Positions 59,270-64,000 of a DNA stretch of 64,000 nt are shown one piece after another; position 1 is the stretch's first letter, and every line of letters starts with the position of its first letter. The stretch covers positions 62,001-126,000 of the forward strand of contig NZ_KB895384.1 in NCBI RefSeq assembly GCF_000374825.1. The letters are read 5' to 3'. Origin of the DNA: Paenibacillus sanguinis 2301083 = DSM 16941 (GTDB lineage: Bacteria > Bacillota > Bacilli > Paenibacillales > Paenibacillaceae). Both the position numbers and the translations under genes were made by a program. The notes below the pieces were generated by a model that worked only from the letters and a program-made list of their open reading frames with translations, did not search any database and was not told the origin of the DNA.

Positions 59270-60093
59270 TGAGCGGCAAAGTTATAAGAAAGTTACTGTT
59301 ATTTGTCGTAAGCGCGCTGATGCTCGCTTTGTTCATTTTTCCGTTATTGATGATCTTCTTGAATTCCTTGAAGCCACGTCTGGATATCGTTCGGGACCCG
59401 TTGAGCCTGCCCGAAACTTTCAGTTTTGGCAACTACAAGGAAGCCTTTGAAACGATGAACTTCCCGCATGCTTTATCCAATTCGGTTATCGTTACGGTGC
59501 TCTCGGTGGCACTGATTATCGTATTCTCGGCCATGCTTGCTTATTTTCTGGTGCGGTGGACATGGAAGATCAATAACTACATCCTGATGGTGCTTGTATC
59601 CTCCATGATTATCCCGTTTCAGGCGGTCATGATTCCGTTTGTTACGATTTATGGGGATTTGAACATGCTGAACAGCAAATGGTGGCTGGCCTATTTCTAT
59701 TTAGGATTTGGTCTGGCCATGGCGACCTTCATGTTCCACGGTTTTGTTAAGGGAGTGCCAAAGGAGTTGGAAGAGGCTGCTTTGATTGACGGAGCAGGCA
59801 AATTACGTGTATTTGCTCAAGTTGTCTTCCCAATCCTCAAACCGATCTCAACCACGTTGGCTATTTTGGACGTTTTGTGGATCTGGAACGACTTCCTGCT
59901 GCCGTCCTTGGTATTGATCGGAGAGAACGATAGAACCTTGCCGTTGTCCACCTTCTACTTTTTCGGGAAGTACACTTCGGACTACGGAGTAGCTATGGCG
60001 GCGCTCGTATTGTCAATGATTCCCGTTATTGTGTTCTATTTATTTATGCAAAAACAAATTATTCGAGGTGTCGTTGAAGGAGCAGTTAAATAA
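59269..60093 (+). CDS. ABC sugar permease (MalG type)
   Basis: 274 residues, six membrane segments; 'FLNSLKPRLDIVRDPLSLPETFSFGNYKEAF' and EAA loop 'KELEEAALIDGAGKLRVFAQVVFPILKPI'. GTG 59266 is possible, but ATG 59269 is better spaced from GGAGG. No ATPase gene is present here; a shared MsmX-type ATPase elsewhere is likely, as in Bacillus. Confidence 0.93.
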   Translation: MSGKVIRKLLLFVVSALMLALFIFPLLMIFLNSLKPRLDIVRDPLSLPETFSFGNYKEAFETMNFPHALSNSVIVTVLSVALIIVFSAMLAYFLVRWTWKINNYILMVLVSSMIIPFQAVMIPFVTIYGDLNMLNSKWWLAYFYLGFGLAMATFMFHGFVKGVPKELEEAALIDGAGKLRVFAQVVFPILKPISTTLAILDVLWIWNDFLLPSLVLIGENDRTLPLSTFYFFGKYTSDYGVAMAALVLSMIPVIVFYLFMQKQIIRGVVEGAVK

Positions 60094-61592
60094 TGTCATA
60101 TGAACCAACGAATTATTTGGACAATTCCATCATGAAGGCGGAAGAATATCTGAAGCGGGTTAAGCCCGTAGCTGATGAGAGCCGGTGGAAACCCAAATAT
60201 CATGTTTCCGCGCCGGCCAATTGGCTGAGCGATCCGAACGGATTCAGCGCTTATAAGGGAGACTATCATTTATTTTATCAGCACCATCCTTACGCTCCTG
60301 AATGGGGAAATATGTTCTGGGGTCATATGAAGAGTAATGATCTGGTACGCTGGGAGCACCTGCCGGTGGCCTTGGCACCTGACCAGGAATACGACAAGGA
60401 CGGTTGCTTCTCCGGGAGCGCCATCGAGAAGGATGGCAAGCTGTACTTGCTGTATACCGGCAATGTATGGACCGGTTCAGACTGGTCACAGGAATTGCTT
60501 CAGGTACAGTGCGCGGCAGTTAGCGAAGATGGTATCACTTTTACCAAGCTGGAGCAAAATCCATTGATCGATGTGGCACCCGAAGGCAATATTCATCCTT
60601 ATCATTTTCGGGACCCCAAGATATGGCAACAGGGGCATCAATACTACATGGTGCTTGGTTCCCGCAGTCAGGATGATCGCGGGCAGGTCTTGCTTTACAA
60701 ATCATCCGATCTGCTGGATTGGGAGTTTGTTAATGTATTGGCCCAAGGCGACGAGCGCTTGGGCTTTATGTGGGAATGTCCTGATCTGTTCGAGTTGAAC
60801 CATCAGCATGTACTTATTATTTCGCCGGAAGGTATGCAGCCAGAAGGTGATTTTTATCATAACAAGAGCCAATCGGGTTACCTGATTGGGCATTTTGATG
60901 AAATGCAGGGTTCGTTTAAACATCATGATTTTCATTTGCTGGATTACGGTTTCAACTTTTACGCACCGCAGACGGTGCTGGACCGTCAAGGAAGACGCGT
61001 CATGATCGGCTGGATGTCCTTATGGGACGGAGATAAGCCGGAGGAAGCGCATCAATGGGCAGGAGCGATGACGATTCCGCGCATGTTAACGCTCAAGGGT
61101 GAGCAGTTGTATAGCACCCCTTTACCCGAAATGGAAAGCTTGCGTAAAGAGCGTGTCAGCCATACCAATATTACTTTGGATCAGGAACAGGCGCTTGATG
61201 GCGTCCGGGGCAATAGTATTGAGTTGGAGCTGGCTGTTCAAGCAGAGGCCAACTCTGTATTTGGGCTAAAGATTGGCTGCAGCGCAGATAGCTCCGAGGA
61301 GACCCTATTAACCTTTAACGGACCGGAAGGCAAATTCATTCTGGACCGCACTCATTCCGGAGAAGGAGTGGGAGGAATACGTAAAGCCCCGGTGCACTTG
61401 CAAGATGGCCGTTTGTTTTTGCGTATTTTCATTGACAACTCATGCATCGAAATCTTCATTAATGATGGCGAACAGGTGATGAGTGCCCGATTTTATCCGG
61501 GGGAAAATTCTGACGGAATTGTATTCTTTGGCGACGGCTCGGCTGTGCTAGAGAAGCTTAATAAATGGGAAATGGACAGTTGCTGGCTGTAA
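60093..61592 (+). CDS. Glycoside hydrolase family 32 (sucrose-6-phosphate hydrolase/beta-fructosidase)
   Basis: 499 residues, no signal peptide, so cytoplasmic. Catalytic 'NWLSDPNG' (nucleophile D47), 'FRDPK' (transition-state stabiliser) and 'WECPDLFEL' (acid/base E), five-bladed propeller, then a C-terminal beta sandwich. It overlaps the permease stop by one base. The import route here is an ABC system, not a PTS, so the substrate is likely free sucrose or fructosides rather than sucrose-6-phosphate. Confidence 0.93.
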   Translation: MSYEPTNYLDNSIMKAEEYLKRVKPVADESRWKPKYHVSAPANWLSDPNGFSAYKGDYHLFYQHHPYAPEWGNMFWGHMKSNDLVRWEHLPVALAPDQEYDKDGCFSGSAIEKDGKLYLLYTGNVWTGSDWSQELLQVQCAAVSEDGITFTKLEQNPLIDVAPEGNIHPYHFRDPKIWQQGHQYYMVLGSRSQDDRGQVLLYKSSDLLDWEFVNVLAQGDERLGFMWECPDLFELNHQHVLIISPEGMQPEGDFYHNKSQSGYLIGHFDEMQGSFKHHDFHLLDYGFNFYAPQTVLDRQGRRVMIGWMSLWDGDKPEEAHQWAGAMTIPRMLTLKGEQLYSTPLPEMESLRKERVSHTNITLDQEQALDGVRGNSIELELAVQAEANSVFGLKIGCSADSSEETLLTFNGPEGKFILDRTHSGEGVGGIRKAPVHLQDGRLFLRIFIDNSCIEIFINDGEQVMSARFYPGENSDGIVFFGDGSAVLEKLNKWEMDSCWL

Positions 61593-61651
61593 CTATACAT
61601 GCAATCATTTTGTGAATTTGATTATTTTATCGGGTACGGAGGTTACGCGCA

Positions 61652-63343
61652 ATGAGAGAGCAAAAGCCGCAGTGGTGGAAGGAAAGTGTAGCATACCAGA
61701 TTTATCCCCGCAGCTTTCAAGACTCTAACGGAGACGGAATCGGGGATTTGCGGGGGATTATCCAGCGCCTCGATTATTTGCAGTTCCTGGGAATTGATTT
61801 GCTGTGGCTGAGTCCGGTATATGATTCCCCAAATGATGATAACGGGTATGATATTCGGGATTATCATGGCATTCTGGCTGAGTACGGCACGATGGAAGAC
61901 ATGGACGAGTTGCTGGAAGAAGCGGGAAAACGAGGCATTCGGCTGGTCATGGACCTGGTGGCCAACCATACGTCGGATGAGCATGCCTGGTTTATTGAGT
62001 CGCGTTCCTCCAAGGATAACCCGAAGAGAGACTGGTATATTTGGCGTCCGGCCAAGGATGGCAAGGAGCCAACTAACTGGGAATGCGCATTTGGCGGCTC
62101 TGCCTGGGAATGGGATGAAACGAGCGGCGAGTATTACCTTCACTGCTTCTCAAAGAAGCAACCGGACCTGAACTGGGAGAATGAAGAAGTGCGGCGGGAA
62201 ATTTACAATATGATTGACTGGTGGATGGATAAAGGCATCGCGGGCTTTCGTGTGGATGCCATTACTTACATCAAGAAAGACCCCGCTTACCCTCAGCTTG
62301 AAGTTGAGAATGGCCGTTCCTTTGCTCCAATCGAGAAGGCAAGCTTGAACCAGGACGGCATCCTGGACTTCCTTCGTGAAATGAAGCAGGAAGCCCTGGA
62401 GCCTCGGGGGGCCATCACAGTTGCTGAAGCTCCCGGTGTGCCGCTGGAGCAAATTCCAGATTTCGTGGATGAAACGGACGGAGTATTTACGATGCTCTTC
62501 CAGTTTGGACATGTAGATCTGGACATCAAGCCTGGCGGCAAGGCGGAATTTATCGATTGGAATATGAAGAAATTCAAGGATGCATTGTCTCTATGGCAAA
62601 AGGAATCGAATCGTCAAGGCTGGATGGGTTTGTTCCTGGAGAACCACGATCATGTGCGTTCGGTATCCAAATTTGCGAGTGATGGTCCTTATCGTGAACC
62701 TGCGGCCAAAATGCTTGCGGCTTATTATTTTCTCATGCGCGGTACACCGTTTATTTATCAAGGTCAGGAAATCGGCATGACGAATTGTCATTTTGAATCT
62801 ATTCATGAGTATCGGGATATTGGCAGCATCAACCTGTTCCGGGATGAGACTGGGAAGGGCCGTTCGCCAGAAGAGATTATGGATTATCTCGGTCGGCGCA
62901 GCCGCGATCAGGGACGTACTCCAATGCAGTGGAGCAGCGAGGCGGAAGCCGGATTCACCAGCGGTGAGCCTTGGATCAAGGTGAATCCTAACTATAAACA
63001 AATCAACGTGGATGACAATATGAAGGACGAGGATTCTGTTCTCCAGTTCTATCGTCAGTTAATTGCACTCAGACGCGAACACCCGGCCCTGGTCTACGGA
63101 TTATATGAGGATCTTTTCGAGGAATCCGGAGAGCTTGGAGCTTACCGCCGGGTGTATGAAGATCAGGAGTTCATCGTCATTTGCAACTTCACAGATCAGG
63201 ATGTAGAACTGCCGGAACTAGCTGAACTTTCACTGGGCAGAGAACAAATTTTGTCTAATTATAAGCAACGGAAATCAGGTGTATTGCAGCCTTATGAGGC
63301 ATTAGTGTTCAAATCAGCTGCCGAAACAGGAGGAGAGCGATAA
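61652..63343 (+). CDS. Glycoside hydrolase family 13 (oligo-1,6-glucosidase/alpha-glucosidase type)
   Basis: 563 residues, cytoplasmic. '[21 protein letters not shown]', '[14 protein letters not shown]', nucleophile D202 in 'GFRVDAITY', acid/base E259 in 'ITVAEAPG', third Asp D333 in 'LENHDHVR'. Close to subfamily 31/17-type alpha-glucosidases and dextran glucosidases. The ribosome site is GGAGG. It would split glucosyl units from imported oligosaccharides. Confidence 0.93.
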   Translation: MREQKPQWWKESVAYQIYPRSFQDSNGDGIGDLRGIIQRLDYLQFLGIDLLWLSPVYDSPNDDNGYDIRDYHGILAEYGTMEDMDELLEEAGKRGIRLVMDLVANHTSDEHAWFIESRSSKDNPKRDWYIWRPAKDGKEPTNWECAFGGSAWEWDETSGEYYLHCFSKKQPDLNWENEEVRREIYNMIDWWMDKGIAGFRVDAITYIKKDPAYPQLEVENGRSFAPIEKASLNQDGILDFLREMKQEALEPRGAITVAEAPGVPLEQIPDFVDETDGVFTMLFQFGHVDLDIKPGGKAEFIDWNMKKFKDALSLWQKESNRQGWMGLFLENHDHVRSVSKFASDGPYREPAAKMLAAYYFLMRGTPFIYQGQEIGMTNCHFESIHEYRDIGSINLFRDETGKGRSPEEIMDYLGRRSRDQGRTPMQWSSEAEAGFTSGEPWIKVNPNYKQINVDDNMKDEDSVLQFYRQLIALRREHPALVYGLYEDLFEESGELGAYRRVYEDQEFIVICNFTDQDVELPELAELSLGREQILSNYKQRKSGVLQPYEALVFKSAAETGGER

Positions 63344-63345
63344 GC

Positions 63346-64000
63346 ATGGAGCAATCAATCAAGGAAATCGTTGAACAAATGACTTTAGAGGAGAAGGCCA
63401 GCCTTTGCTCGGGTCAGGATTTCTGGCGGTTGAAGAAGGTGGAGCGTCTGGGCATTCCTTCTATTATGGTTGCGGATGGCCCTCATGGATTGCGCAAGGA
63501 AGTGGAGAATGCCGATTATTTGATTGCGGGCCAAAGTATTCCGGCTACATGCTTTCCCTCCGCTGCCGGATTGGCGTGCTCCTGGGACCGTTCGCTAATT
63601 CGCGAGATGGGAGCGGCGCTGGGTGCCGAGTGTCAGGCTGCTGGCGTATCCGTTTTATTAGGTCCGGGCGCTAACATCAAGCGTAGCCCTCTCTGCGGCA
63701 GAAATTTTGAATATTTCTCGGAGGACCCATACCTATCCTCGGAGATGGCAGGCAGCCATATTCAAGGGGTGCAAAGCCAAGGCGTGGGTACCTCGCTCAA
63801 GCACTTTGCCCTGAACAATCAGGAATATCGCAAGATGACGGTCGATGCTATCGTGGACGAACGGACGTTGCGGGAAATTTATCTCGCCAGCTTTGAAGGC
63901 GCCGTGAAGGAAGGTCAGCCATGGACCGTGATGACAGCGTATAATCGGGTTAATGGCGAATACTGTGCCGAGAACAAGACCCTGCTTACCGACATTTTGC
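63346..64000 (+). CDS. Glycoside hydrolase family 3 (beta-glucosidase), truncated by window end
   Basis: 218 residues visible and still open. N-terminal GH3 pattern: '[21 protein letters not shown]', '[11 protein letters not shown]', '[20 protein letters not shown]' followed by FSEDPYL, '[11 protein letters not shown]', '[13 protein letters not shown]'. The catalytic Asp (in the SDW motif) would come just after the edge. AGGAGAGCG site, two bases after the GH13 stop, so same operon. Confidence 0.9.
   Translation, partial: MEQSIKEIVEQMTLEEKASLCSGQDFWRLKKVERLGIPSIMVADGPHGLRKEVENADYLIAGQSIPATCFPSAAGLACSWDRSLIREMGAALGAECQAAGVSVLLGPGANIKRSPLCGRNFEYFSEDPYLSSEMAGSHIQGVQSQGVGTSLKHFALNNQEYRKMTVDAIVDERTLREIYLASFEGAVKEGQPWTVMTAYNRVNGEYCAENKTLLTDIL

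Overview
The window looks like the chromosome of a low/medium-G+C endospore-forming Firmicute, most likely Paenibacillus or a close relative. The evidence is a gerA-type spore germination operon with a forespore sigma-G-like promoter, gram-positive lipoprotein signals, AAGGAGG-type ribosome sites, and gene families typical of that genus (copper-amine-oxidase 'stalk' domains, LacI/ABC/glycosidase islands). Species cannot be fixed from sequence alone.

Region 1 (1 to about 25573) is the right two thirds of a Mu-like transposable prophage with a contractile tail. Its order follows Mu: Gam, GemA, small early genes, lysin, Mor-family activator, holin, small and large terminase, portal, head morphogenesis, protease/scaffold (I/Z), decoration, major capsid (T), gp36, G, sheath, tube, tail chaperones joined by a probable -1 frameshift, tape measure, baseplate, fibre. 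The left end with transposase genes lies outside the window. The probable right end is at 25573, marked by two 22-bp-spaced repeats and a terminal ...TACA. Two short minus-strand membrane-protein genes (17027-17266 and 25315-25443) break the one-way gene order and are the best cargo candidates.

Region 2 (25600 to 40730) is metabolism and transport: KDG kinase, a DNA alkyltransferase, a HAD/RpiR/metallo-beta-lactamase group leading into a five-gene oligopeptide-type ABC transporter, a phosphoesterase, then a divergent pectin-end-product cluster (kduI, DeoR regulator, kduD on minus; KDPG aldolase and an unusual SDR on plus). With the kinase, it converts 5-keto-4-deoxyuronate to pyruvate and glyceraldehyde-3-phosphate. 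A probable MITE (36364-36582) lies between the converging transcripts.

Region 3 (40800 to 47505) holds a five-gene minus-strand germinant-receptor operon (A, B, C, a small membrane protein, and a second B), a plus-strand relic of another gerA gene at its 3' end, and a divergent FUSC-type exporter.

Region 4 (47660 to 51315) is an A+T-rich, decaying Rhs polymorphic-toxin island. Three successive toxin-tip/immunity units can be read. The first immunity gene is frameshifted, the second has a single in-frame stop, and the third (Hint domain, unrecognised toxin tip, immunity partner) looks intact, although its Rhs core is broken.

Region 5 (51470 to 55620) has a frameshifted VanW gene, a GNAT enzyme, a large secreted RCC1-like/stalk-domain protein, a decayed RelBE-type pair, an IS200/IS605 relic and tRNA-Pro(CGG).

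Region 6 (55680 to 64000) is a sucrose/oligosaccharide island: LacI regulator, binding protein, two permeases, GH32, GH13 and the start of a GH3 gene. A strong promoter overlaps a palindromic operator. All calls rest on reading the sequence; no database search was run.
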